DNA of 64,000 nucleotides from Micromonospora lupini str. Lupac 08 (GTDB lineage: Bacteria > Actinomycetota > Actinomycetes > Mycobacteriales > Micromonosporaceae). The stretch is from assembly GCF_000297395.2 (NCBI RefSeq), contig NZ_HF570108.1, positions 6,965,837-7,029,836 on the forward strand, written 5' to 3'. This document shows, one piece after another, positions 43,860 to 56,194 of the stretch. The number at the start of each line of letters is the position of its first letter. The stretch's first letter is position 1. Both the position numbers and the translations under genes were made by a program. A model generated the notes under the pieces. It had not been told where the DNA came from. It saw nothing but the letters and a program-made list of their open reading frames with translations, and did no database searches.

Positions 43860-44687
43860 ATGGCAGGCGGCGCGGATGGAGGCGGCATCGTGAGCGGAAC
43901 GGCCCCGACGGTGGAGCAGGTGCGATCGGCGGACGGCACGCCTGTCGCGTACGAGCGGTCCGGCGCCGGGCCGGCGATCATCCTGGTGGGCGGCGCGTTC
44001 AACGACCGCGGCACGACCCGAGCGTTGGGTGACGCGCTGGCGCCGGATTTCACCGCCGTCGGCTACGACCGTCGGGGGCGGGGCCAGAGCGGGGACACGG
44101 CGCCGTACGCGGTCGATCGGGAGATCGAGGATCTGGCGGCCGTGGTCGACGCGGTCGGTGGCAGCGCCGCCCTCTACGGGATCTCGTCCGGTGCGATCCT
44201 GGCCGCCCTCGCGGCCGCGCAGGGCGTGCCGCTGACCGGGCTGATCCTGTTCGAGCCGCCCTTCCAGGTGGGCCCGCATGTCGGCATCCGGGAGGACATC
44301 TCCGCGCGACTCTCCGAGCGGATCGCCGCCGACGACCGGGACGGCGCGGTGGAGATGTTCCTCGTCGACTCGGTGGGCCTGCCGGCCGAGGCGGTCGCCG
44401 GGATGCGGGCGCAGCCGATGTGGGGTTCGCTGACCGCTATCGCGCACACCCTGCCGTACGACGCGTTGGTGAGCGCGGGTGGTTCATTCCCGGTCGACCG
44501 GCTGGGGACGATCACCACCCCGACGCTCACGGTGGACAGCACCGGCAGTCCACAGTGGCTGCGCGACGCGAGCCGCGCCGCCGCCGACGCGGTTCCCGGT
44601 GGCCGGTCCATCAGCCTCGACGGCGGCTACCACGAGGTGCCGCCCGCCACGCTCGCCCCCGCGCTACGCGAGTTCCTGCTCGGCTGA
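43860..44687 (+). CDS. Alpha/beta hydrolase
   Basis: A 275-residue alpha/beta-fold hydrolase. Oxyanion region IILVGGAFNDRG, strand/turn VGYDRRGRGQSGDT, nucleophile elbow YGISSGAILA (G-x-S-x-G), later Asp in LTVDSTGSPQWL and His in DGGYHEVPP complete a Ser-Asp-His triad pattern. The ATG at 43860 follows AAAGGA; GTG 43890 is an alternative. It belongs to the same group as esterases and signalling hydrolases; substrate unknown. Monocistronic. Confidence 0.82.
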   Translation: MAGGADGGGIVSGTAPTVEQVRSADGTPVAYERSGAGPAIILVGGAFNDRGTTRALGDALAPDFTAVGYDRRGRGQSGDTAPYAVDREIEDLAAVVDAVGGSAALYGISSGAILAALAAAQGVPLTGLILFEPPFQVGPHVGIREDISARLSERIAADDRDGAVEMFLVDSVGLPAEAVAGMRAQPMWGSLTAIAHTLPYDALVSAGGSFPVDRLGTITTPTLTVDSTGSPQWLRDASRAAADAVPGGRSISLDGGYHEVPPATLAPALREFLLG

Positions 44688-44709
44688 CGACCCCTGCACG
44701 CATCCACGG

Positions 44710-45366
44710 TCAGTCGGCGCTGAGCGCGTCGGCGACCAGGGTCGTGACGGCGTCGGGCGGCCAGCCGTCGGCGACTCCGGGGCGCTGCGCCAGGTAGTCG
44801 GCGATCCGCTCGGCGGGCCAGCCGTGTGACTCGCGCAGCCCTCGGGCGATCATGCCCAGGTAGGCAGGTGCCGGTGGCCGGCACCGCACTGCCGACGCCG
44901 GCTCGGGGGCGGTGAAGGTGAGCAGCGGGACGCCGGCGCGACGACCGGGGCAGATCAGGGTCTCGTAGCGGCCCGGGCCGAGCGTCGCCCGCCCGTCGGC
45001 GACCGCTGCGTCGATTGCCGCGCCGGTCGCCGGGACGAGGTCGGCGGTGTCGCCCGTCGGGCGGTACATCTCCTGGGCGGCGATGTCGGTGAACTGCTCG
45101 ATGGTGACCAGGTAGGCCCGTGCGGCGGCCTCGCCCGGCAGCTGCGGGTCGTAGAACGCCATTCCGCCGGTCCACGCGCGGGACTCGCCCGCGAAGTAGA
45201 TCCCGCCCGGCAGCCACACCGGCGCCGACCGGCTCGGTGGGCGGGGGTCGCGGCAACCCGGGTACGTCCGCCGGCCGCCGGGCGGGCAGCCGCCGCCGAT
45301 GTACCAGGCCAGCCGGGCGGCGTGCATGTTCGAGCCGTACGCCACGTACCAGACGGTGTCGGGCAT
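44710..45366 (-). CDS. Gamma-glutamylcyclotransferase-like protein
   Basis: A 218-residue protein starting MPDTVWYVAYGSNMHAARL. The YGSNM motif (substrate loop) is the hallmark of the gamma-glutamylcyclotransferase-like fold. The catalytic Glu of the family is likely in the GEAAARAYLVTIEQF region. Relatives in actinobacteria are often mislabelled 'histone deacetylase'; no deacetylase motif is present. It has an extra Pro/Arg-rich insertion (GGGCPPGGRRTYPGCRDPRP). The gene starts 11 bases after the phosphodiesterase stop, on the same strand, so they probably form a two-gene operon. Natural substrate unknown. Confidence 0.75.
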   Translation of the reverse strand: MPDTVWYVAYGSNMHAARLAWYIGGGCPPGGRRTYPGCRDPRPPSRSAPVWLPGGIYFAGESRAWTGGMAFYDPQLPGEAAARAYLVTIEQFTDIAAQEMYRPTGDTADLVPATGAAIDAAVADGRATLGPGRYETLICPGRRAGVPLLTFTAPEPASAVRCRPPAPAYLGMIARGLRESHGWPAERIADYLAQRPGVADGWPPDAVTTLVADALSAD

Positions 45367-45377
45367 GGGCGGTGCGC

Positions 45378-46157
45378 TCAGAAGCCGCAGGTCTGGCCGG
45401 CCGAGTGGCTGATCTGCACGACGTGGGTCACGCAGCCGCCGGGCTCGACCCGGTGCAGCAGGAAGGCGGTCGGCTCGGCGACCCAGCCGATCAGGTCGTC
45501 CTCGGCCATCGTGAGCGTGGACTGTTTCCACGTGCTGGGCGCCACGGTGAGCACCGTGCCCGCGTACCCCGTGGTGACCGTGCGGTGCAGGTGCCCGGCG
45601 GCGACCCGCACGACGTGCCGGTGCCGGCCGATCACCTCGGCCAGCGCGGGCCCGTCGGCGAGCCGGATGGTGTCCGCCGTCGGGATGCCGACGGCGACCG
45701 GCGGGTGGTGCAGGAAGACCATGGCGGGCACGTCGGGTCGACCGGAGAGGACGCCGTCGAGCCAACCGAGCTGCTCCTCGCCCAGGTTGCCGCCGCCGCT
45801 GCCGGGGGTGAGCGAGTCGAGCACGACGACTGTCGCCGCCTCGTGGTCGACGTGGTAGTAGGCGGAGAATCCGCCGCCGAGCCAGGGCGTGCCACCGAAC
45901 GCGTCGAGCAGGGACTCCCGGTCGTCGTGGTTGCCGGCGACCAGGTACACCGGCAGCGGGAACCGGCCGATCAGGTCGCGCAGCGCCGCGTACTCGTCGG
46001 GTCGGCCGTGGTCGACCAGGTCGCCGGTGATGACCACGCAGTCGGGGCGCGGGCGGAGGGCCAGCACCCGGCCGAGCGCCCGGTGCAGCCCGGCGGCCGG
46101 CTCGGCGGCGAGCAGGCCGGTGGTCACGTGCGGATCACTGAGCTGGGCGATGAGCAT
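45378..46157 (-). CDS. CpdA/GpdQ-like phosphodiesterase
   Basis: A 259-residue metallophosphoesterase. Motifs are QLSDPHVTTG (D-x-H), CVVITGDLVDHG (GD), VAGNHDDRE (GNHD), VFLHHPP (His) and AAGHLHRTVT (GH-x-H). The overall order and the LHHPP block fit class III cyclic-nucleotide phosphodiesterases such as CpdA/Rv0805. This would make it a candidate for cAMP breakdown, relevant given the Crp and cyclase genes in the window, but other diesters are possible. ATG 46157 is chosen since the conserved domain begins at once. Confidence 0.83.
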   Translation of the reverse strand: MLIAQLSDPHVTTGLLAAEPAAGLHRALGRVLALRPRPDCVVITGDLVDHGRPDEYAALRDLIGRFPLPVYLVAGNHDDRESLLDAFGGTPWLGGGFSAYYHVDHEAATVVVLDSLTPGSGGGNLGEEQLGWLDGVLSGRPDVPAMVFLHHPPVAVGIPTADTIRLADGPALAEVIGRHRHVVRVAAGHLHRTVTTGYAGTVLTVAPSTWKQSTLTMAEDDLIGWVAEPTAFLLHRVEPGGCVTHVVQISHSAGQTCGF

Positions 46158-46207
46158 GGGGGCTCGCCTCCTCGGCGCCGGGAACTCCACGCTATCGCCC
46201 GCCGCCT

Positions 46208-46241
46208 TTTCCCACAGCCTCCGTCCACAGCCTGTGGATAG
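46208..46241. other. Cluster of DnaA-box-like nonamers
   Basis: TTTCCCACA (46208-46216), CCGTCCACA (46221-46229) and, on the other strand, CTATCCACA (46233-46241) resemble the DnaA box TTrTCCACA with one or two mismatches each. They lie between divergent phosphodiesterase and GGDEF genes. No origin features or dna genes are around, so this would be a titration or regulatory site at most. Confidence 0.3.
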
Positions 46242-46246
46242 CACAT

Positions 46247-47749
46247 GTGTACGAAGCTCAGACGACCTCCGTCAGCGTGAGTACCCTTGATCGCGCCGAC
46301 CCCTCCCCTACCTGGAACGACGTGCGAGTGGATCATCAGCGAGTCATCCGTGACGTCACCGTCCGCCTGTCGATGGCGTCGAGCGCGCCGGAGGCCTGCC
46401 GGCGGACGGTCGCCGCGCTGTCCCGCCACACCCCGGCCACCATCTCGGTGCTGCTCGAAGCCCACGACCGGCTGCGCTGCGTGGCGGCGACCGGCGCGTG
46501 GCAGGTCTTCGCGACCGTCCCGGCGCGCACCGGGATCGTCGGCCGGGTGTACGCCACAGGCGTCGCGGCGGTGGTCCCCGACGTCACAGTCGATACCGAC
46601 TACCTCCCGGTACGCCCGGACGTGACCGCCGAGCTGTGCGTGCCGGTGCGCGACCCGGCGGGACGGGTGATCGGCGTACTGGACCTGCAGTGGAGTGAGC
46701 CGGTCGACCTGGAGCCGTGGCGGGAGACCGCGCAGCGGCTGGCGGACCGACTCGGCACGCGGATCGCCGCGCTGGGCGGCCCTCCGTCGGAGAGCCGCAG
46801 CGAGAAGCTGCTTCGGCACGCCGCCGCGCTCTCCGCCGCGTCGACCGAGGAGGGTGTGATCAGCGCGGCGGCCTCCGCCGCCCGGGAGGTGTCCACCCTC
46901 TCCACCGCGGTGCTGCTGATCGGCGACCCGCAGGGTGCCCGGCTCGGGCCGTCACCGCTGGCCGGGTGCGAGTTGGAGACCCGCATCCGGACGGAGTTGG
47001 CCGAGGCCGGGCCGGAGGCGCTCGGCCGGATGATCGACCGGGCGCACCGGTACGGCGCCGGGTACACGCTGGGCGAAACGGGGCACCCGCCGACCGAGGA
47101 CTACCGTCCGCTGACCCGGGCCGGGGTACGCACGCTGATCGCCGTTCCGGTCGGGCCGCCGGACACCGGCGGGGCGCTGCTCGTCGCCGACGAGCGGGCG
47201 CTGCGGCCGGACCCGACGACTGTCAGCCTGATGGAGCTGCTCGCCGGGCAGGCGTGGACCAGCCTGGACCGGCTGCGTACGCTCGCCCGGCTGCGGGAGC
47301 AGGCCAGCTCGGACCCGCTGACGGGGCTGCGGCACACCGGCCCGTTCGGGCAGCGGATCGCGGCGGCCACCCCGGGGCGTACGGCTCTGCTGGCGATCGA
47401 CGTGGACGGCTTCAAGACCGTCAACGACACGTACGGCCATCAGGCCGGTGACCAGGTGCTTGTCGGGCTGGCCCGGGCGCTGGAGGGGGCGTTGCGCCAC
47501 GGCGACGAGCTGTACCGGATCGGTGGCGACGAGTTCGTCGCGGTGATCGAGGTGACCCGTCCGGAGGAGGCGGTCCGGATCGCCGAGCGGCTGGCCGAGG
47601 CGGCGCGACGGACCGGTCGCACGATCAGCGTGGGCGTCGCGCTGCCCCGCCCCGGCGAATCCCCCGACCGCACTCTCCGCCGCGCCGACCAGGCCCTCTA
47701 CGCCGTGAAACGCCAGGGCAGAGACGGCGTCCACCTGGCCGCGGCGTGA
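46247..47749 (+). CDS. GAF-GGDEF protein, probable diguanylate cyclase
   Basis: A 500-residue soluble signalling protein. N-terminal GAF domain (about 40-175; LRCVAATGAWQVFATVPART, GIVGRVYATGVAAVVPDVTV) and a second GAF-like region (about 190-325; AYP-like LIAVPVGPPDTGGALLVADE). GGDEF domain (about 335-500) has ALLAIDVDGFKTVNDTYGHQ and an intact GGDEF signature at 426-430, then SVGVALPRPGESPD. It probably makes c-di-GMP in response to a small ligand. No RxxD inhibitory site is obvious at the expected place. No EAL domain. Start at GTG 46247; GTG 46277 is an alternative. Confidence 0.85.
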   Translation: MYEAQTTSVSVSTLDRADPSPTWNDVRVDHQRVIRDVTVRLSMASSAPEACRRTVAALSRHTPATISVLLEAHDRLRCVAATGAWQVFATVPARTGIVGRVYATGVAAVVPDVTVDTDYLPVRPDVTAELCVPVRDPAGRVIGVLDLQWSEPVDLEPWRETAQRLADRLGTRIAALGGPPSESRSEKLLRHAAALSAASTEEGVISAAASAAREVSTLSTAVLLIGDPQGARLGPSPLAGCELETRIRTELAEAGPEALGRMIDRAHRYGAGYTLGETGHPPTEDYRPLTRAGVRTLIAVPVGPPDTGGALLVADERALRPDPTTVSLMELLAGQAWTSLDRLRTLARLREQASSDPLTGLRHTGPFGQRIAAATPGRTALLAIDVDGFKTVNDTYGHQAGDQVLVGLARALEGALRHGDELYRIGGDEFVAVIEVTRPEEAVRIAERLAEAARRTGRTISVGVALPRPGESPDRTLRRADQALYAVKRQGRDGVHLAAA

Positions 47750-47817
47750 CCCTCCCCGCCGACCCCGCGTTCTGGGTTGTGCGAGCGCAGAAGCGGCAAG
47801 ATCGCCGCAACGACGGG

Positions 47818-48879
47818 TCAGGCGGTGCGGAGTTCCTTGGCCAGGAGTTCGGCGATCTGGGCCGTGTTGAGGGCCGCGCCCTTGCGGAGGTTGTCGCCGG
47901 TGACGAAGAAGTCGAGGGCGCGCGGGTCGTCCAGGGCGCGGCGGATCCGGCCGACCCACGACGGGTCGGTGCCGACCGCGTCGATCGGCATCGGGAACTC
48001 ACCGGCGGCGGGGTCGTCGACCAGGATCACGCCGGGGGCGTTGCGCAGCGCCTCGCGGGCCCCCTCGGCGTCGACCTCGGTGGCGAAGACCGCGTGCACG
48101 GCCACCGAGTGGCCGGTCACCACGGGCACGCGCACGCAGGTCGCGCTGACCTTGAGGTCGGGCAGGCCGAGGATCTTCCGCGACTCGTTGCGGATCTTCA
48201 TCTCCTCGGACGACCAGCCACCGTCGGCCGGCGAGCCCGCCCAGGGCACCACGTTGAGCGCCAGCGGCGCCGGGAACGGGCCGAGGTCGTCGCCGACCGC
48301 CTGCCGGACGTCGCCGGTACGCGAGCCGAGCGCGCGATCCCCGGCGACCTTGGTGAGCTGGTCGTGCAGGATGTCCACGCCGGCCTGGCCGGCGCCGGAG
48401 ACCGCCTGGTAGGAGGCGAGCACCAGCTCCCGCAGGCCGTATTCGCGGTGCAGGGGCGCGACCGCGACGATCATCGCGAGGGTGGTGCAGTTGGCGTTCG
48501 CGATGATGCCCCGGGGCCGGTTGCGGACCTGCTCGGGATTGATCTCCGGGACGACAAGCGGAACGTCCCGGTCCATCCGGAAGGCGCCGGAGTTGTCCAC
48601 GGCGATCGCACCACGGGCGACGGCGATGGGCGCCCACTCGGCGGAGACCTCGTCGGGCACGTCGAACATCGCCACGTCGACCCCGTCGAACGCCTCCGGG
48701 GTCAGCGCCTGGACGACGACGTCCTCGCCCCGGCAGCGCACCCGCTTCCCTACCGAACGCTCGGAGGCCAGGAGCCGGATCTCACCCCAGACGTTGCGAC
48801 GCCCGCTGAGCAGTTCACACATCACGGTGCCGACGGCACCTGTCGCTCCGACCACGGCGAGGGTGGGCAGCGCCGTCAT
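47818..48879 (-). CDS. asd: Aspartate-semialdehyde dehydrogenase
   Basis: A 353-residue NADPH enzyme of the aspartate pathway, making L-aspartate-4-semialdehyde for lysine/DAP, threonine and methionine. Motifs: N-terminal VVGATGAVGTVMCELL, substrate Arg in LLASERSVGKRV, catalytic Cys in GIIANANCTTLAMI, SYQAVSGAGQAG, and catalytic His in VRVPVVTGHSVAVHAVF. Start codon lies 5 bases after the lysC stop, so the two form the usual lysC-asd operon. Matches the M. tuberculosis ask-asd order. Confidence 0.96.
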   Translation of the reverse strand: MTALPTLAVVGATGAVGTVMCELLSGRRNVWGEIRLLASERSVGKRVRCRGEDVVVQALTPEAFDGVDVAMFDVPDEVSAEWAPIAVARGAIAVDNSGAFRMDRDVPLVVPEINPEQVRNRPRGIIANANCTTLAMIVAVAPLHREYGLRELVLASYQAVSGAGQAGVDILHDQLTKVAGDRALGSRTGDVRQAVGDDLGPFPAPLALNVVPWAGSPADGGWSSEEMKIRNESRKILGLPDLKVSATCVRVPVVTGHSVAVHAVFATEVDAEGAREALRNAPGVILVDDPAAGEFPMPIDAVGTDPSWVGRIRRALDDPRALDFFVTGDNLRKGAALNTAQIAELLAKELRTA

Positions 48880-48884
48880 CGGCG

Positions 48885-50150
<1,266 letters not shown>

Positions 50151-50417
50151 GACGGTGCACTCCCTCCCAGCGACCCTGAGCGTGCCGACGCCGCCGGAAC
50201 CGGGGCCGGCGGCGCGTGTCAGACCCCATGAGGGTATCCGGCGGGTCACGGCGGCGGGTCGGGTGATCCCACCATCCGGCCCGCGCGGCCGTCCCGGCAA
50301 CGCGCGTGGCCAGGTCCGCGAGTTCGGGTGGTACGCCGAAAGTCCGCACCCGACACGCCGGGGGCCGACGGCTGCCGCCGCTGCCCGCGCCCGGCCCGGA
50401 CCCACCAGAATGGGCCG

Positions 50418-51206
50418 GTGCCCGTCCTCTTCCGCTCGGCCGGCCGCGTGCTCGGGCCGCTCGTGTTCGCCCTGCCGGCAGTCCTGGTCTCCTGCACCAC
50501 CGAACGGCCTCCACCTCCGCCGCCGGCCGATCCCGGGCCGGTCGAGGTGGACGCCACCCGGGACGAGCTGGCCGCGCTGGCCGCCGCCGCGCAGGATCGC
50601 CACCTGGTGGCGCGGTACGTGTTCGCCAGGTCCGGCCAACCGGACCGCAGCATCGTGTTCACGAGCGCGAACGACGGCAGTTGGCGGGTCGACGTGCCGG
50701 GCGGGGCGCTGGGTGGGACCGCCGACATCTCGCTGGCCGCCAACGGCGACGGGCTGTTCCAGTGCGCCCTGCCCTCGACCGGCCACCCGGAGCCGGCGCG
50801 CTGCGTACGCCTCGGCGAGCGCGACGACGCGATCCCGCGCCGGCTGGACCCCCGGATCCAGCATCCGCTCACCGACTGGCTGGACGTGCTGACCGACAGG
50901 CGCGCGCCGCTCGCGGTGGCCCTGGCCGCCACGCCCAAGGGCCTGAGCGGGACCTGCTACTCGGTCGACTCCACCTCCGCCTCGCTGAACGCGCCGGTGG
51001 ACGTCGGCATCTACTGCTACGACACCGACGGCACGCCGACCGGCGTCCGGACCGAGGCCGGCACGCTGCGGTTGGCGGCCCCGCCCGGCCCGGCGCCCGC
51101 CACCGTGCAGCTCGCCGGACCGGTGGTGGCGGACGCGGACCCCCTGGACACCGCGGCCCCTCCGACGCCCGATCCGACACTCAGCCCGAGCGCGGGAACG
51201 TCCTGA
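50418..51206 (+). CDS. Lipoprotein of unknown function
   Basis: A 262-residue protein starting at GTG 50418. Signal peptide [16 protein letters not shown] makes Cys26 the lipid site, followed by a Pro-rich tether. The body (about 40-240) contains [36 protein letters not shown] and [20 protein letters not shown] with two probable disulfide pairs. It ends in a Pro/Thr tail. No domain recognised; similar lipoproteins occur singly in related actinomycetes. It is divergent from lysC; the intervening 267 bases look like ordinary promoter space. Confidence 0.68.
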   Translation: MPVLFRSAGRVLGPLVFALPAVLVSCTTERPPPPPPADPGPVEVDATRDELAALAAAAQDRHLVARYVFARSGQPDRSIVFTSANDGSWRVDVPGGALGGTADISLAANGDGLFQCALPSTGHPEPARCVRLGERDDAIPRRLDPRIQHPLTDWLDVLTDRRAPLAVALAATPKGLSGTCYSVDSTSASLNAPVDVGIYCYDTDGTPTGVRTEAGTLRLAAPPGPAPATVQLAGPVVADADPLDTAAPPTPDPTLSPSAGTS

Positions 51207-51291
51207 TCTCCATCCCGTTACGGGTGGGCTTGCCCACATTTGCCCCCGCCCAACCTGGGTGATGAATCGCCCATACGGGACGATCCTCGGC

Positions 51292-51822
51292 ATGGCTGAC
51301 CTGACTCCGCTGCTCGCCTTCCGCTGGAGCCCTCGGGCCTTCGACCCGAGCGCCACCCTGACCTCGGACGAGGCGGCCTCGCTGCTGGAGGCCGCCCGGT
51401 GGGCGCCGTCGGCGGACAACGGGCAGCCCTGGCGGTTCGCCCTCGGCCACCGGGACGACCAGAACTGGAAACGGATCCTGATCAGCCTTCCCGCCGACGA
51501 CCAGGGCTGGGCCCGGAACGCCGCCACCCTGGTGGTCGGCGCGCACACCGGAGGCGACGCCGAGCGGGCCGCGTACGACCTCGGTCAGGCGATGGCCCAC
51601 CTGACCCTGCAGGCCACCGCGCTCGGCCTGCACGTCCGCCAACTCGTCCGCTTCGACCGAGCCGGCCTCGCCACCGAATTCGACCTGCCCGGCGGCGTCC
51701 GACCGCTTGTCGTCGCCGCCGTCGGTCGGCTCGGAGACCCCTTCGCTCTCCCGGCCGAACTGCGTGCCCGCGAAACGGGGCTGCGGCACCGCCGGCCGGT
51801 CGCCGACCTGCTGCTCGCCTGA
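51292..51822 (+). CDS. Nitroreductase-family flavoprotein
   Basis: A 176-residue FMN oxidoreductase. The FMN-binding signature [10 protein letters not shown] and [18 protein letters not shown] is clear, and [18 protein letters not shown] matches the C-terminal pattern. The middle helix stretch [20 protein letters not shown] forms the dimer interface. ATG 51292 is preferred over ATG 51259 as homologous chains start close to the RSPR motif. Physiological substrate unknown. Convergent with the regulator that follows, only 5 bases apart. Confidence 0.85.
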   Translation: MADLTPLLAFRWSPRAFDPSATLTSDEAASLLEAARWAPSADNGQPWRFALGHRDDQNWKRILISLPADDQGWARNAATLVVGAHTGGDAERAAYDLGQAMAHLTLQATALGLHVRQLVRFDRAGLATEFDLPGGVRPLVVAAVGRLGDPFALPAELRARETGLRHRRPVADLLLA

Positions 51823-51827
51823 TCGGG

Positions 51828-52820
51828 TCAGCCGCCCCGGCTGGCCCGGAGCAGGACCATTGCGGCGTCGGTGTTGCGATAGAGCACGTGCCGACCCTGT
51901 CGGGAACGCACGACCAGACCGGCGGCGTGCAGGGCGGTCAGGTGCTGGGAGACGTTTCCGGCGGACATCCCGGTGAGTCGGGCCAGGTCGGTGGTGGTGG
52001 TCGCCGTGTCGAGCAGGTCCAGCAGCGCGGCTCGTCCCGGGCCGATCACCCGGGCCAGTGGGTCGCCGGACGGCCGCGCGGCCCCCTCCCAGAACGTCCC
52101 GACGGCCCGGACCGGGTACGCCCCGGCCGGCATCGAGTCCTCCAGCAGGTTCCACAGCACCCGCCGGTTGGCGAAGACGCCCGGATTCAGCGCCAACCCG
52201 CGCCCGCGCAGGTCGAAGTCCCGCTCGAACGGGTCGTCGCTGACCACCCGATCGCCGAGCCAACGCAGGCTCGGGTGCAACTGCTCGAAGAACCGACCGG
52301 CGCCGCCCTCGGCGAGCTGGGCGGCCCGGTACGACACGTCGGCGTCGAGCAGCGCGCGCATCCGCGGCCAGTCCGGGGCGATCGCCTCGTCGTACCAGAC
52401 CCGCACCGCGTCGACGAGCTGCGGCAGCAGCCCGCGGGGATCGCCGAGCAGCGCCCGCCCGAACTGGCTCAACGGTCGATTCGGGGTGGTCGCCAGCAGA
52501 TCCCGGACCACCACGGCCGGTGGTGTCGCCGCGATCTGGTCGAGCTGCTCGGCCATCCCCATGTTGGGCAGGGCCGCCGGAGTGAGGAAGTCGGGCAGCC
52601 AGCGCTGTGGCCGGGTCAGGTCCACAAGCGGTCGGACCCGCACGGCCACCTCGGGACGACGCAGGGTGACGCGGGCGCGGTCGATCCAGGGCAGGTGCAC
52701 GGCATGGCGCACCGGGTCGGCGAGCGCCCACATGCTCATGACCGTCTCGTTGGCCGGTGACACGACGAGCCGCACTCCCGCCACGTCGGCCAGACTGAAC
52801 CGCAACTCCGACACACGCAC
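51828..52820 (-). CDS. ArsR-like winged-helix regulator with DUF5937-type N-terminal domain
   Basis: A 330-residue protein. The N-terminal ~240 residues are a domain seen only with such regulators (LRFSLADVAGVRLVVSPANE, PLVDLTRPQRWLPDFL). The C-terminal ~85 residues are a winged helix: RAALLDLLDTATTTTDLARL, TGMSAGNVSQHLTALHAAGL and VVRSRQGRHVLYRNTDAA, the ArsR pattern, without metal cysteines. It is divergent from the MFS gene with 71 bases between starts, so it probably controls that transporter. Ligand unknown. Start GTG 52820. Confidence 0.82.
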   Translation of the reverse strand: MRVSELRFSLADVAGVRLVVSPANETVMSMWALADPVRHAVHLPWIDRARVTLRRPEVAVRVRPLVDLTRPQRWLPDFLTPAALPNMGMAEQLDQIAATPPAVVVRDLLATTPNRPLSQFGRALLGDPRGLLPQLVDAVRVWYDEAIAPDWPRMRALLDADVSYRAAQLAEGGAGRFFEQLHPSLRWLGDRVVSDDPFERDFDLRGRGLALNPGVFANRRVLWNLLEDSMPAGAYPVRAVGTFWEGAARPSGDPLARVIGPGRAALLDLLDTATTTTDLARLTGMSAGNVSQHLTALHAAGLVVRSRQGRHVLYRNTDAAMVLLRASRGG

Positions 52821-52891
52821 CCCCGAAGCAGGATTCGGTCCAGCCTAAAAGGCTCGACCGACCTCGTGGGGGCACGGTTCACTTCCCGGCC

Positions 52892-54163
52892 ATGGGGACC
52901 AGAGACACCATTCGTACCGCAGTCCGAGACGTCGTACCGCCGGCCGGGCTGACCCGCGCCCTGGCCGTGCAGGCCATGGTCTACGCCGTCGGCAGCGGGC
53001 TGTTCCACGCCGGAAGCGCCGTCTTCTTCACCCGGGCGCTCGGGCTCAGCGCCGCCCAGGTCGGGCTGGGGCTGTCCATCGCGGCGGGGGTGTCGCTGCT
53101 GGGCACGGTGCCGCTGGGCGGGCTCACCGACCGGTACGGACCGCAGCGGGTCTGGGTGGTGGGGTCGGTGCTGAACGCGGCGCTGTTCGCGACCTACCCG
53201 TTCGTGGGCGGCTTCGCCGGCTTCCTCGCCGTGGTGGTGGCGCTGGCCGGCGTGGACGCCGCTGTCGGCGTGGCCCGGCAGGTCTACTCGATCAACGCGC
53301 TCCCGCCTGCCGAACGGGTCACCGCGATGGCGTACCAGCGCTCGTCGCTGAACGTCGGCTTCGGGCTCGGCGCGGTGATCAGCGGCCTGGTGCTGGCGGT
53401 GGACACGATCACGGCGTACCGGGGAATGGTCTGGTTCATCGCGACGGTCTTCCTCGTGACGGCCCTGTTCGTGTGGCGACTGCCCCGGCCGCCGCAGGTG
53501 GCCCGACGGGCGGAGCCGATGGGTCGGCTCGCCGTGCTGCGGGACCGCCCGTTCATGGCGGTGTCCCTGCTGTCCGGGCTGCTCACCGCGCACCAGGTGC
53601 TCTACCTGACGGTCATGCCGCTGTGGATCCTCACCCACACCGACGCCCCGAAGACGGTGATCGCCGGACTGGTGCTGCTCAACACGATCCTGATCGTGCT
53701 GCTCCAGGTACGCGTCAGCCGGGGCACGGACACCGCGGCGGGCGCGGCGCGGGCCTCCCGCCGGGGTGGACTGCTGGTCGCCCTGGCCTGCCTGGTCCTG
53801 CCCATCTCCGGGATGACCCGGGGCCTGCTCACCGTGGTGGTGCTGGTGGCCGCCGCGTTGCTGCTGATCCTGGCCGAGCTGATCGAGTCGGCGGGCACCT
53901 GGGGGCTCACCGCCACCCTGCCGCCGGCCGGCGAACGCGGCGCGTACGTGGGGGCGCTCGGGCTCGGCGTGCAGCTGCAGTACCTGATCGCCCCGGCCGG
54001 ACTGACCGCGCTCGGGGTGACCACCGGCGGGTGGGGTTGGTTACCGACGGCAGCGATCTTCGTGCTGGTGGCGGCGGCGATCGTGCCCACGGTGGCCTGG
54101 GCGCAACGGACGCCGAGGCTTGGTGCCGAGGCCCCGGACCCGGACATGACACCGGTCCCATAG
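52892..54163 (+). CDS. MFS transporter, divergent from the ArsR-like regulator
   Basis: A 423-residue, 12-helix major facilitator. Motif A between TM2 and TM3 is PLGGLTDRYGPQRVWVVGSV. The central loop at LPRPPQVARRAEPMGRLAVL separates two six-helix halves, the second beginning DRPFMAVSLLSGLLTAHQVL. The likely role is export of a drug or metabolite sensed by the regulator at 51828. From memory, pairs of this regulator type with MFS exporters are frequent in streptomycetes and relatives. Substrate not predictable. Confidence 0.82.
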   Translation: MGTRDTIRTAVRDVVPPAGLTRALAVQAMVYAVGSGLFHAGSAVFFTRALGLSAAQVGLGLSIAAGVSLLGTVPLGGLTDRYGPQRVWVVGSVLNAALFATYPFVGGFAGFLAVVVALAGVDAAVGVARQVYSINALPPAERVTAMAYQRSSLNVGFGLGAVISGLVLAVDTITAYRGMVWFIATVFLVTALFVWRLPRPPQVARRAEPMGRLAVLRDRPFMAVSLLSGLLTAHQVLYLTVMPLWILTHTDAPKTVIAGLVLLNTILIVLLQVRVSRGTDTAAGAARASRRGGLLVALACLVLPISGMTRGLLTVVVLVAAALLLILAELIESAGTWGLTATLPPAGERGAYVGALGLGVQLQYLIAPAGLTALGVTTGGWGWLPTAAIFVLVAAAIVPTVAWAQRTPRLGAEAPDPDMTPVP

Positions 54164-56152
<1,989 letters not shown>

Positions 56153-56166
56153 GGTCACGCGCCGCG

Positions 56167-56194
56167 CCCCCGAGGTGGTTCGCTACCTCGGGGG
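56167..56194. terminator. Terminator between leuA and the convergent MFS gene
   Basis: A perfect 10-base stem CCCCCGAGGT (56167-56176) / 56185-56194 closes an 8-base loop. It starts 15 bases after the leuA stop; the stop codon of the convergent MFS gene lies in it. Confidence 0.75.

Noticed and set aside
44710-45366. Histone deacetylase
   Set aside because: Relatives are sometimes named so, but the YGSNM motif and fold pattern are those of gamma-glutamylcyclotransferases; no deacetylase metal motif is present.
50151-50417. Lysine riboswitch before lysC
   Set aside because: The gap is short, ordinary in composition, and shows no multi-helix aptamer pattern by eye.
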